Part shown: positions 1 through 6,799 of the stretch, piece after piece
How the letters are laid out: every line of letters starts with the position of its first letter
How positions within the stretch are numbered: the stretch's first letter is position 1
Assembly (NCBI GenBank): GCA_028678905.1
Contig: JAJRCO010000185.1
Location: 1-6,812 of the forward strand
Length of the DNA: 6,812 bases
Reading direction: 5' to 3'
DNA from: Methanomicrobiales archaeon
GTDB lineage: Archaea > Halobacteriota > Methanomicrobia > Methanomicrobiales > JACTUA01
The notes under the pieces: model-generated
Database searches by the model: none
What the model was told of the DNA's origin: nothing
What the model saw: only the letters and a program-made list of their open reading frames with translations
Made by a program: the position numbers and the translations under genes

Positions 1-716
1 AGATCGATACCTCCCAGAGAGTCCATCGACAGATCCATCTCCCCAAGGCTGTCCAGGTCAGCCAAGTCGCCTTCGTGTACTTTGAGGGTATCTTCCACCT
101 CGTCGGTTTCCTTACTCAAATCAGGCGGTATCGATACCGAAGGCCCCAGATCGAGGGGGGAATCTCGATCGCCTTCCATACCCTCGGGAGTGAGGAGATC
201 GTCCTCCAGCTGTGCAGTGGTAAGTTCCTTTAGCGGCGCAAGTCCGAGAGGAGGCGCCGCAGCTTTGGGTGACGGAGTATTCGGTACAGGAGTAACCTGA
301 GCCGGAACAGGGGACTCCGCGATGAGGGTGTCCAGCATTTCGTCAATCTTCTTGACTTTTTGGTCTGGTTTGGGGAGTGCCTTTTCCTTTTTTACCATCC
401 GGGCTAGGGAAGAGAACAGCTTTCGAATCGATCTTTTTTTAACTTTTTCGCTACCTATTTCCGGTAATGGAACCGTTTCTATCTTTTTTCCCCCAGGCTG
501 TTCACGTATGATCTCTTTCTTTTCTTCCACTCTCCCTTTCCGTCCCCCGGACTCCTTCTCCGATAGACGAAGGGATCCGGTGAGGATCAGCATGAGGAAC
601 CCCAGGGCAACCGTTCCCGTAATCAGCAGGATCGGGGGTGTATCAAACAGAATGAGCACCGTTCCGGCGCCAATCACCGAAGCCATGGTAAGCATACGTC
701 TGCATTCCGGTTTCAT
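1..716 (-). CDS. Unrecognised two-helix membrane protein with long charged cytoplasmic tail, last visible gene of the archaellum operon (3' end outside window)
   Basis: The frame reads open from ATG at 716 to the left edge, giving 238 complete codons with no stop. I read it by reverse-complementing the whole stretch. The N-terminus (residues 1-8, with K2, R6 and R7) is basic. Two hydrophobic helices follow, about residues 9-24 and 29-48, separated by a short DTPP turn, so a hairpin with both ends in the cytoplasm is likely. Residues 50-125 are very rich in Lys, Arg and Glu. Residues 134-162 are rich in Pro and Ala, and residues 165-238 are strongly acidic with LDSLG and MDSLG repeats. The tail looks largely disordered. 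I see no catalytic motif and cannot name a family. The start is supported by a GGAGG site 8 bases upstream, inside the end of flaJ, and by only 4 bases separating it from the flaJ stop. Co-expression with the motor suggests an archaellum-associated role, but that is inference. Confidence 0.85.
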   Translation of the reverse strand, partial: MKPECRRMLTMASVIGAGTVLILFDTPPILLITGTVALGFLMLILTGSLRLSEKESGGRKGRVEEKKEIIREQPGGKKIETVPLPEIGSEKVKKRSIRKLFSSLARMVKKEKALPKPDQKVKKIDEMLDTLIAESPVPAQVTPVPNTPSPKAAAPPLGLAPLKELTTAQLEDDLLTPEGMEGDRDSPLDLGPSVSIPPDLSKETDEVEDTLKVHEGDLADLDSLGEMDLSMDSLGGID

Positions 717-720
717 GTCA

Positions 721-2310
721 TTAACCTCCCACCGCTGGTATGGTAAAGAATGAGTTGACCACGAGGGGTGCGAGTACGTAAATCAGGCCGGTGATGGTGC
801 AGAGCATGCTTGCGAAAAAATAGAACATGTACCGATCTCCCCCCGCGACGATCTTGCCGGCGATAATGTTGGATGTGGTGATAATCAGCAGGACGATCAT
901 CACATAGGAGGCCATCTGGGCCTCCGGGAAGTTCACAAAGAGGTTCATCCCTCCCATTGCACTTGCCCCTACTGATTGACCGGAGAGGGCGGAGGAAGAC
1001 TCGCTATACGTCGTCATCACTGCTGTGATGGCTCTGGACATGGTGAGCATGACGTAGAACAGGAAGAGAAAGATACCCACCATCGCGGCATGCATGGGCA
1101 CCAAGAGAACGATGAATCCCTTGGAGAACATCTCCCGCTTTTCCCGTAGCAGCACCTGTTCGAGCACGGATGATCCTACGATTTGCCCGATGGTATCAGG
1201 AGTCCCGCCCAGCTCCATTGCGTCCCGGAAGATATTCATGTATTTGTAGATCAGATTGCTCCCGGTTTCCCCGACGAATCTCTCCCAGCTCAGTTGCTCA
1301 TTGAGGCCCAGGTTGAGTTTGGAGTAGACGGCATCGATATGTGGTTTCAGGTGGGGGAGGGATTCCCTATCCACTTCGGCCATCGCGTGGATGGTCGTGA
1401 TACCCTTCCCTCCCATCACCGCACCCAGACCCCGGATGAACGTCGAAAAGTCGCGATCCCGCTTAACAATATTGGCGTCATCGATGAACCCGATCAGGCC
1501 CAGCGGTGCGAGCAGAATACCGGCCAGCAGGAAGATCATCCCAAAATTTGAACCGATCAGGAAGAGCATTACGCAGGCCAGTGCGATCAGAGGAAGAATC
1601 ATCCGCTCCATACGATGGATGATTCCCTGTTCTCGTGATTCCCACACGGCCATACGATGAGTCCGCTCATCTTCGGGCACAGATTTGTACATGATTCCAA
1701 GCCCGAAGATGGAGATGACCAGGATGATCATGTATGACATGTTCAGGGTGGACTCGATGCCTTCCGGCGAATAGATGGCCACCGAGATCATGATGATGAT
1801 CCCCACTAGGGACGCTGAGAACAGCATCGCGATGTACGCATCTCCCCATTTCTTGAGCATCTCCAGGCCTTGTTCGTAGGTGTTGCGGTACACGCTGCGG
1901 ATAGTACCCAGCTCTTTGGAAAGGAAGTCCTCGTCTGGGACACCCGATTCGATAGAGTTTGCGTACCGGTTGAACATACTTTGGAGCATCTCGTTTCGTA
2001 TTTTCTGTGCTACGATCAGGAGCCCCTCCACGTAACTGTAATTCCATCGGATTACGAAGTTCTGGACCTTTTCGACGTACTTTGCCGGAACATACTCCTT
2101 TCGTGCCGCAGTGTACTCGAAGATCTCCGGACGGGTCACCCCGGAGGTAGTAATGGAGGCCATGTAGGTGCTCATGAACAGCAGGTCCGCTCCCATTTTT
2201 TTGTTCTCAGAGATCCTTTCCGCCAGCCCTTGCAGGGAGGCGAGATGGTCTTCAAAGGGCAACTTACCGGCGTTCTTCTTGCGAAGGGACTCGGTAGCCT
2301 GCTCGAACAT
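721..2310 (-). CDS. flaJ: Archaellum membrane platform protein ArlJ (FlaJ)
   Basis: This is the polytopic inner platform of the archaellum motor, homologous to the PilC/GspF (T2SSF) proteins of type IV pili. It couples the ArlI ATPase to filament assembly and rotation. The 529-residue protein has a soluble N-terminal part (1-155) with a first T2SSF-like helical region. Hydrophobic segments follow at about 158-180, 189-208, 236-253 and 256-276. A cytoplasmic T2SSF-like domain (about 280-395) follows, then segments at about 398-422, 465-487 and 494-517. This gives about seven membrane helices, in line with known FlaJ. The highly charged cytoplasmic stretches (for example 209-235 and 281-330) fit contact with the ATPase. 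The start ATG has a GGAGG 9 bases upstream and lies 5 bases after the flaI stop. The protein ends in Gly-Gly, whose codons also form the ribosome site of the next gene. Its position directly after flaI is the conserved FlaH-FlaI-FlaJ order. Confidence 0.95.
   Translation of the reverse strand: MFEQATESLRKKNAGKLPFEDHLASLQGLAERISENKKMGADLLFMSTYMASITTSGVTRPEIFEYTAARKEYVPAKYVEKVQNFVIRWNYSYVEGLLIVAQKIRNEMLQSMFNRYANSIESGVPDEDFLSKELGTIRSVYRNTYEQGLEMLKKWGDAYIAMLFSASLVGIIIMISVAIYSPEGIESTLNMSYMIILVISIFGLGIMYKSVPEDERTHRMAVWESREQGIIHRMERMILPLIALACVMLFLIGSNFGMIFLLAGILLAPLGLIGFIDDANIVKRDRDFSTFIRGLGAVMGGKGITTIHAMAEVDRESLPHLKPHIDAVYSKLNLGLNEQLSWERFVGETGSNLIYKYMNIFRDAMELGGTPDTIGQIVGSSVLEQVLLREKREMFSKGFIVLLVPMHAAMVGIFLFLFYVMLTMSRAITAVMTTYSESSSALSGQSVGASAMGGMNLFVNFPEAQMASYVMIVLLIITTSNIIAGKIVAGGDRYMFYFFASMLCTITGLIYVLAPLVVNSFFTIPAVGG
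725..729 (-). promoter_or_regulatory. Ribosome binding site of the gene after flaJ, inside the flaJ stop region
   Basis: The minus strand reads GGGAGGTTAATGACATG. GGAGG sits 8 bases before the ATG at 716 and is part of the last two Gly codons of flaJ (GGA GGT TAA). This strong site, with ideal spacing, decides the start of the downstream gene and implies coupled translation. Confidence 0.8.
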
Positions 2311-2315
2311 ATTCT

Positions 2316-4175
2316 TCAGCCTCCGATCTGGGTCAGACCCTGTTTCTTGATCTTGGTCATCATGTTGAACAAGTCGTAAAATCCGGTATAGCCGGCCTTG
2401 TGGAGACGCTCCAGGATCTTTGCCCGTTTTTCGATCTCGAGATAGATATCCCCTTTCTTGTTTTCTGGAATCCCGAGCAGCGTGGCGACTTTCTCCTCCA
2501 GCAGATAGCTCGAACCCTTGCCGGTGAAATCGAATTCGTCGGTGATAGGATTCCAGTGGAACATCTCCACGAAAGAGAAGCCTCCCGTCTCTGGGTTGTA
2601 CCCCAGGAGCTCGTTCACTGAAAGCATCCGCCGCACCATCTCTCCGGTGGGGCGTTTGACCGCGCTCTGGATCACTACGATGTTGAGATTGTCCACATAT
2701 GTTTTGGGGATGCTGATGGGATCCCCGCAGAGCCGCTGGATCAGCTTCTCAACCGATGCAGCGTGGAAGGTGCTCATCACCGGGTGGCCGGTCTGCATGG
2801 CACTGAACGCCACCGAACCCTCCACTCCCCGGATCTCGCCCACCAGGATCTGATTCGGTCTCTGACGGAGAGCCGCTTTCAGCAGGTCGAACATGGTGAC
2901 CTCGGATCCTTCCCCCTCACCCCTGCCTTTCCCTTTGGAGACCTCCCGGGTCCAGTTTTTATGGGGAACTTTCAGTTCTGGGGTATCTTCGATGGTCACG
3001 ATCTTATTCTCGGCCGGAAGAAACGCGGTCATGGCATTGAGGCTGGTGGTCTTCCCGCTCGCCGTCTCGCCGCTCATAAACAAGGACATACCGTGTTCCA
3101 GGCACACCCAGAGATACGCAGCCACCATGTAGTCACAGGTCTTGAACTCGACAAGCTGCAGGACGCTGATAGGATCGTCCATTGCTTTACGGATGGTGAA
3201 GTTGCTGCCGTTCTTGCTGATCTCGGTTCCGAACACAATGTTGATACGGGATCCATCGGGGAGGGTCGCATCGACGATCGGATTCCGATAGGTGAGAGGG
3301 CGTTTGATCTTCTCGGCGAGCTTGATCACAAAGAGATCCAGTTCTTCCGCTTTAGTAAACTCGATGACTGATTTCAGGCCCTTGAAGACCTTATGCTCCA
3401 CAAAGATGGGTCCCACCCCGTCGCAGGAGATATCCTCAATGTAGCGATCAGAGATGAACGGTTTCAGGGCGCCCATCTCAATCTTGTCACGCACCATCAT
3501 GTACTCGATCGCCTTATACTGCTGGGTGTTCACCACGATGCGGCCATCGGCCAGGGTGGGGATAAGAGGGGCAGAATTGTCTTTCTTCTGGCTTTTATCG
3601 GCGCTAAAATCCTTGTTCAGGAAGGTGACGATCTTATCCTTAAATCCCGACTGCCTGTTTCCCGAAAGAAGTTTTGCCGGAATCTCTTCACCGTTCTGAA
3701 CATACAGGACCCGGGACATCAGTTTCCGCAGTACATCAGCCCGCTCCTTTTCAGTGACCGGGTCGTAATCCAGGGCATCCAGAAGGCCGATCAACCGGGT
3801 CTCCACCAGAGGGAGATATTCGGTGATGTTGTGGAGGAACGATGGTTCAATGGGGATGTAGAAATTCCGGGTATCATTCGGGTCCGGAAAAATATGAATG
3901 AAGGTCTCGTCATTGGCCGGGTAGATCAGGTTTGGCTCCTTTATGGATTTGAGATCCCGCTTCAGCTCGGAGAAGAACAGAGGGATCCCATAGGTATCGA
4001 CTGGGAAGATGTGGAGATATTCGAGAAGGTGTGGGCTTTTCTGGACGTATTCCTTTGCATTCGCCGGAAGCATCCGGTACAGGGCACACTCCTCGAGGTT
4101 ATGGTAGCAGTCGTTCCCTTCGTCGTTGACCGCGGGGGTAAACGGGAACCGGACGGACTGGGAGAGGAAGCTCAT
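2316..4175 (-). CDS. flaI: Archaellum motor ATPase ArlI (FlaI)
   Basis: This is a type II/IV secretion-superfamily ATPase. It forms a cytoplasmic hexamer that powers both archaellin assembly and rotation, working on ArlJ with ArlH. The core motifs are complete: Walker A GETASGKTT at residues 369-377 (catalytic K375), Asp box VTIEDTPEL at about 393-401, Walker B ILVGEIRG at 443-450 (E447), and His box GHPVMSTFHA at 463-472. The segment LLKAALRQRPNQ (431-442) is typical of archaeal secretion ATPases. At 619 residues it is about 100 longer than the roughly 510-residue Sulfolobus protein. Much of the extra length lies in the N-terminal region and in a Lys/Ser-rich linker near 188-200. A Gly/charged loop (414-424) precedes Walker B. 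The start overlaps the flaH stop as ATGA. No good Shine-Dalgarno sequence precedes it, so re-initiation after flaH is likely. The adjacent flaH argues for archaellum rather than pilus ATPase. Confidence 0.96.
   Translation of the reverse strand: MSFLSQSVRFPFTPAVNDEGNDCYHNLEECALYRMLPANAKEYVQKSPHLLEYLHIFPVDTYGIPLFFSELKRDLKSIKEPNLIYPANDETFIHIFPDPNDTRNFYIPIEPSFLHNITEYLPLVETRLIGLLDALDYDPVTEKERADVLRKLMSRVLYVQNGEEIPAKLLSGNRQSGFKDKIVTFLNKDFSADKSQKKDNSAPLIPTLADGRIVVNTQQYKAIEYMMVRDKIEMGALKPFISDRYIEDISCDGVGPIFVEHKVFKGLKSVIEFTKAEELDLFVIKLAEKIKRPLTYRNPIVDATLPDGSRINIVFGTEISKNGSNFTIRKAMDDPISVLQLVEFKTCDYMVAAYLWVCLEHGMSLFMSGETASGKTTSLNAMTAFLPAENKIVTIEDTPELKVPHKNWTREVSKGKGRGEGEGSEVTMFDLLKAALRQRPNQILVGEIRGVEGSVAFSAMQTGHPVMSTFHAASVEKLIQRLCGDPISIPKTYVDNLNIVVIQSAVKRPTGEMVRRMLSVNELLGYNPETGGFSFVEMFHWNPITDEFDFTGKGSSYLLEEKVATLLGIPENKKGDIYLEIEKRAKILERLHKAGYTGFYDLFNMMTKIKKQGLTQIGG
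2320..2324 (-). promoter_or_regulatory. Ribosome binding site of flaJ, inside the flaI stop region
   Basis: The minus strand reads ATCGGAGGCTGAAGAATATG. GGAGG lies 9 bases before the flaJ ATG and is made from the last two Gly codons of flaI (GGA GGC TGA). This fixes the flaJ start and suggests that ribosomes ending flaI pass straight to flaJ. Confidence 0.8.
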
Positions 4176-4915
4176 ATCTTCGCCATGGAAACCGGAATGA
4201 TCTTCATGCCGTACCCGGGATGTACCTCAAAGCTCACGATGTTGCCGGTGGTCTTGTGGGCCCCCCGCACCTTCACCACTTCCATGAGCATCACGTACTT
4301 GTTGCCCAGCTGGGTCTTCTTCATCACTAGGTGTGCATCGCAGGTGGAGCGGATCCGCACCAGAGTGTCCTCCTCAAACGCGTAGGGGTGGAGGGTGATG
4401 AGGATCGTTTTCCCATAATCCACAAGATTTTTGCAATTGGTAAAAAAGGTCAGCACCATGTCGGAGGTGGTGTACTCGGTGAACATGGTCAGCGAATCGA
4501 TGACTACGACTTCGGCCCGGCTGGTGCGGATGAAATCGATAACCCGCTGGAGCATGCCATCCATCTCTTCCTTGCTCCACTTCATTCCGGCAATGTGGAG
4601 GGGAAACAGGCGTAGGTACCCCCATGCGAAATATTCGGAGACATCCAGGCTCATGGATTCCATCTGTGAGAGGAACGACTTGGAGGTGCTTTCGGTAGTG
4701 AAGATGTCCACATTCATCCCCTGCTTCATTGCCCCCCAGACGATCTGCTGGGTGAGCACGCTCTTGCCGGTGTCGTTCTCCCCCTCAATCAGGGTCAGGG
4801 ACGAAAGGGGCAGACCATCCGCGATTTTTTTGTCGATCTCCGCGTTGCCAGTAGAAAGGATACACCTGTCCGATCCACCTAGGAGATCCGCCAGGTCCTG
4901 TTTCTTGTCTGTCAT
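4172..4915 (-). CDS. flaH: Archaellum motor ATP-binding protein ArlH (FlaH)
   Basis: FlaH is a RecA/KaiC-like protein that binds ATP, interacts with the FlaI hexamer and sits as a ring in the motor. It is specific to archaella and absent from ordinary archaeal pili, so it fixes the identity of the whole cluster. The 247-residue protein carries Walker A GENDTGKS at 45-52 (K51) and Walker B EVVVIDS at 135-141 (D140). A RecA-like beta strand (ILITLHPY, 171-178) follows. The C-terminal part (205-247) is beta-rich, as in the family. Length matches the usual 230-250 residues. The start ATG is supported by GAGG 8 bases upstream at the flaF stop, 10 bases away. The end overlaps flaI by four bases (ATGA). 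FlaH usually binds ATP without appreciable hydrolysis, which is family knowledge rather than something the sequence shows. Confidence 0.95.
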   Translation of the reverse strand: MTDKKQDLADLLGGSDRCILSTGNAEIDKKIADGLPLSSLTLIEGENDTGKSVLTQQIVWGAMKQGMNVDIFTTESTSKSFLSQMESMSLDVSEYFAWGYLRLFPLHIAGMKWSKEEMDGMLQRVIDFIRTSRAEVVVIDSLTMFTEYTTSDMVLTFFTNCKNLVDYGKTILITLHPYAFEEDTLVRIRSTCDAHLVMKKTQLGNKYVMLMEVVKVRGAHKTTGNIVSFEVHPGYGMKIIPVSMAKI

Positions 4916-4923
4916 GATTGCCG

Positions 4924-4929
4924 CCTCAC
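4924..4929 (-). promoter_or_regulatory. Ribosome binding site of flaH at the flaF stop codon
   Basis: The minus strand reads GTGAGGCGGCAATCATG. GTGAGG overlaps the TGA stop of flaF, and its GAGG lies 8 bases before the flaH ATG. Both GTGA and GAGG fit the archaeal 16S rRNA tail consensus. Confidence 0.65.
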
Positions 4930-5396
4930 AGATAGTCCGAGTCTGATACTCCTGAGGGAGTGGTCATCTGGATCCAGGTGGGGGATGATCCAGTATAGGT
5001 GATATCAGCGATCATAATCTCACCAGGGTCCAGGTATCCGGGATGTATTTCGTCCGGCTGGATCGAAGAGACCGCCCAGGATCCGGCACCGCTTCCATAG
5101 GCATAGTGCACCGGTATTCCGTCCTGCATCAGGTATACGTCGGTGTGTGCAAAATCCCCAATCAATATACTTCCTGTGTTCTCCAGATTCACTCTGATGG
5201 TGGATGTGTTGGCAGTCAGGGTGGTAGAGACTATCTCAATGGAAGTACGCATCTGTAGCTCGTGCTGAGCCGCCGCATCCTTCTCTGCCGTGGCTACTGC
5301 ATCAGCTACGCTAAGGGTCCCTCCTGCGAGGACATAGGCAGTGACGATCAGGAGTAGAATACCGATAGCCGTAGCAACCAGGGATGCGACACCCAT
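4926..5396 (-). CDS. flaF: Archaellum stator/anchor protein ArlF (FlaF)
   Basis: FlaF is a monotopic membrane protein whose beta-sandwich domain lies outside the cytoplasmic membrane. With FlaG it binds the S-layer and acts as the stator. The 156-residue form begins MGVASLVATAIG with one helix at about residues 5-27, then a short Ala-rich helical neck (31-47). The beta-rich domain (50-156) carries the family pattern TSIEIVSTTL, NLENTGS, TDVYLMQDG and a Pro/Gly-rich turn (HPGYLDPGE, 118-126). I chose ATG at 5396 because FlaF proteins typically start with Met-Gly just before the helix, and because it begins one base after the flaG stop (TGAGATG). An in-frame GTG at 5405 would add three residues and overlap flaG by 8 bases; neither start has a clear Shine-Dalgarno. 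FlaF versus FlaG is assigned from sequence character and order, so a swapped label is possible but unlikely. Confidence 0.86.
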   Translation of the reverse strand: MGVASLVATAIGILLLIVTAYVLAGGTLSVADAVATAEKDAAAQHELQMRTSIEIVSTTLTANTSTIRVNLENTGSILIGDFAHTDVYLMQDGIPVHYAYGSGAGSWAVSSIQPDEIHPGYLDPGEIMIADITYTGSSPTWIQMTTPSGVSDSDYL

Positions 5397-5397
5397 C

Positions 5398-5892
5398 TCA
5401 ACCACTCGCGGGAAATTCGGTAGCCCTCACCACACCATTCACCGATACATACTGGAAGTAGACGATGTCTCCCTTGGAAGTCGGAATCTTGCTGCTCTCC
5501 ATGGTAAGATGCATGGTTTCACCCGGTTCCCAGTAGGTGTTGGTATCTTCCAGGACCTGGTAGCTCCAGCCATTACCGCCCAGGGATCCCACCTTTCTGG
5601 GAACACTCTCAAAGTCACCCGGCGCTCCAACGAACACATCAGACATGTTGATCTCGTTATAGGAGATACGGTTGGTCCCGATATTTTTCATCCAGACCTG
5701 GCCGATACCCGATCGTGCGTAGGTATTGATGATCTTGATATCCGTACGGATCCTCTGGTCTGCCTCATGAGAGGACTGACCAAAAGTCCCGGTCATGGTA
5801 TAGATTACCGGAAAAACGGCATTCAGAAGTACCCCGGCTGCGACGATCGAAGCGATAAGAAACATGGCAGTGGTAAAGGTATCGCTCGACAT
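5398..5892 (-). CDS. flaG: Archaellum stator protein ArlG (FlaG)
   Basis: FlaG is the partner of FlaF: a single N-terminal membrane helix followed by an extracytoplasmic beta-sandwich. In Sulfolobus it forms oligomers or filaments capped by FlaF that contact the S-layer. The 164-residue protein has its helix at about residues 8-31 (FLIASIVAAGVLLNAVFPVI), reminiscent of archaellin and pilin helices. A polar helix (37-52) leads into the conserved segment RTDIKIINTY (49-58). Beta strands follow (WMKNIGTNRI, SDVFVGAPGD, YWEPGETMHL, DIVYFQYVSV). The Trp-x-Pro-Gly-Glu turn (121-125) is a typical end-of-strand feature of these stator folds. It starts one base after the upstream stop (TGATATG) with only a weak GGAA upstream, so coupled translation is likely. 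No class III signal-peptide cleavage site is evident, as expected for FlaG. Confidence 0.86.
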   Translation of the reverse strand: MSSDTFTTAMFLIASIVAAGVLLNAVFPVIYTMTGTFGQSSHEADQRIRTDIKIINTYARSGIGQVWMKNIGTNRISYNEINMSDVFVGAPGDFESVPRKVGSLGGNGWSYQVLEDTNTYWEPGETMHLTMESSKIPTSKGDIVYFQYVSVNGVVRATEFPASG

Positions 5893-5893
5893 A

Positions 5894-6778
5894 TCAGATT
5901 CCGTCTGGTATTCTCACCCAGGTATCCTGATTTTCCTTCCCGACCGGTGATTTCTTGTCCTCTGGCAGGCTCGCCGTCCGCTGTTCCATCAACACCTCGA
6001 TCATGTCCCGGTCCAGGCTGGTATCAGACGGATCGAGGATACGATTCAAGGCATACAGTTCCTGGATGAACTCATCGGGGCTGATATCATGGGATTCGCC
6101 GAGTCCTGATGGCATAAGTTTTGAGATTTCTTTTACCTGCTCGCAGGACTCCTTGGTAAGATATCCCATCGCCCGATAGGACTGGAGCATCATGTCCAGC
6201 CGGTCATGCCCATATTTTTTCACCATTCGGGAGGTCCATTCAAACAAGTGATGGACTTTGGTGAGCCGGAGTTTCTCCTGCCCGTTCCGCGGGGGGGGTT
6301 CCGATTTCTGGCCCTGTTTTGCAGTTAGCTGGGCTCTGAGTGCTTCAACCAGGTTATCGGAGATCTCTTCGCTCTTATGCGGAACTCCGCCAAGGAGCAC
6401 TTCTTTGGGCGGAACCCCGGTCTTGCTCGCGGATACTTGGCCGGATGCCAGGAGTATATCATGGGGGGTCTTCTCCTCTCCGACGGATTGTGTACTCTTT
6501 GCCTCCCGGATGGCCGCGATTGCCTCATGGGCTACTTCCGCGGCCTCGCGTGCAGCTGCTGCCTGCTCACGTGCCTCCGCAGGGACAACCGTGCCGTTCA
6601 CGGCTTGAACAAACGGGTTTTCCAGTTCGTTCATCCGTTCGCGGATATCAATCAGGAGGCGCTTGATGGAGACCTTGATCAGGTCCACTTCGTCCTGAAT
6701 TTTCTGCATCTTCACTTCCGGATCATCGGAGGACGCGGAAGAGAGGATGTGATCTACCTGCGCCTGGTTCACTGCCAT
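5894..6778 (-). CDS. flaCE: Archaellum motor adaptor of FlaC-FlaD/E type (ArlC/D/E fusion)
   Basis: This is a soluble protein of the euryarchaeal ArlC/D/E group, which forms a cytoplasmic ring on the motor and takes the CheY signal via CheF. Residues 22-53 form a charged coiled coil ending in NELENPFV (50-57), which resembles the end of FlaC. Residues 66-93 are an Ala/Glu-rich helix. Residues 95-168 are a low-complexity linker. Residues 170-222 carry the FlaD/E-like pattern, with key residues at FEW (179-181), VKKYG (186-190) and YRAMGYLTKE (201-210). A further helical segment (231-266) and a charged tail end the protein. At 294 residues it looks like FlaC and FlaD/E fused, as in haloarchaea. 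It is the first gene after the only AT-rich non-coding stretch, with no Shine-Dalgarno before its ATG. A C8 run lies in the linker (positions 6291-6298). The FlaD/E match is from memory of the family, not from a search. Confidence 0.8.
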   Translation of the reverse strand: MAVNQAQVDHILSSASSDDPEVKMQKIQDEVDLIKVSIKRLLIDIRERMNELENPFVQAVNGTVVPAEAREQAAAAREAAEVAHEAIAAIREAKSTQSVGEEKTPHDILLASGQVSASKTGVPPKEVLLGGVPHKSEEISDNLVEALRAQLTAKQGQKSEPPPRNGQEKLRLTKVHHLFEWTSRMVKKYGHDRLDMMLQSYRAMGYLTKESCEQVKEISKLMPSGLGESHDISPDEFIQELYALNRILDPSDTSLDRDMIEVLMEQRTASLPEDKKSPVGKENQDTWVRIPDGI

Positions 6779-6799
6779 AACAAGCTATTGTTTTATTGA

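Noticed and set aside
126..139. Perfect 14-base palindrome CGGTATCGATACCG
   Set aside because: It sits inside coding sequence, has no loop, and about one palindrome of this size by chance is not surprising in a window of this length. No paired site or regulatory context was seen.
434..440. A7 run (coding strand) as a possible frameshift slip site
   Set aside because: It falls in a Lys-rich stretch where A runs are expected, and the zero frame stays open to the window edge. No stimulatory structure or overlapping frame was evident.
322..753. Plus-strand 143-codon frame opposite the unknown gene
   Set aside because: It is antisense to the minus-strand gene, which has a strong ribosome site, tight spacing and a sensible membrane topology. 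The plus-strand product is Ser/Arg/Phe-rich, as expected for a shadow of Lys/Glu/Gly-rich coding.
3393..4385. A 330-codon plus-strand open frame across the flaI N-terminus and flaH C-terminus
   Set aside because: It lies fully antisense to two clearly identified genes, straddles their boundary, matches no protein type I know, and has no ribosome site of note. It is a shadow of biased codon use.
5400..5405. GTG at 5405 as the start of flaF
   Set aside because: It is possible, but the ATG at 5396 gives the typical Met-Gly start, avoids the 8-base overlap with flaG, and begins one base after the flaG stop.
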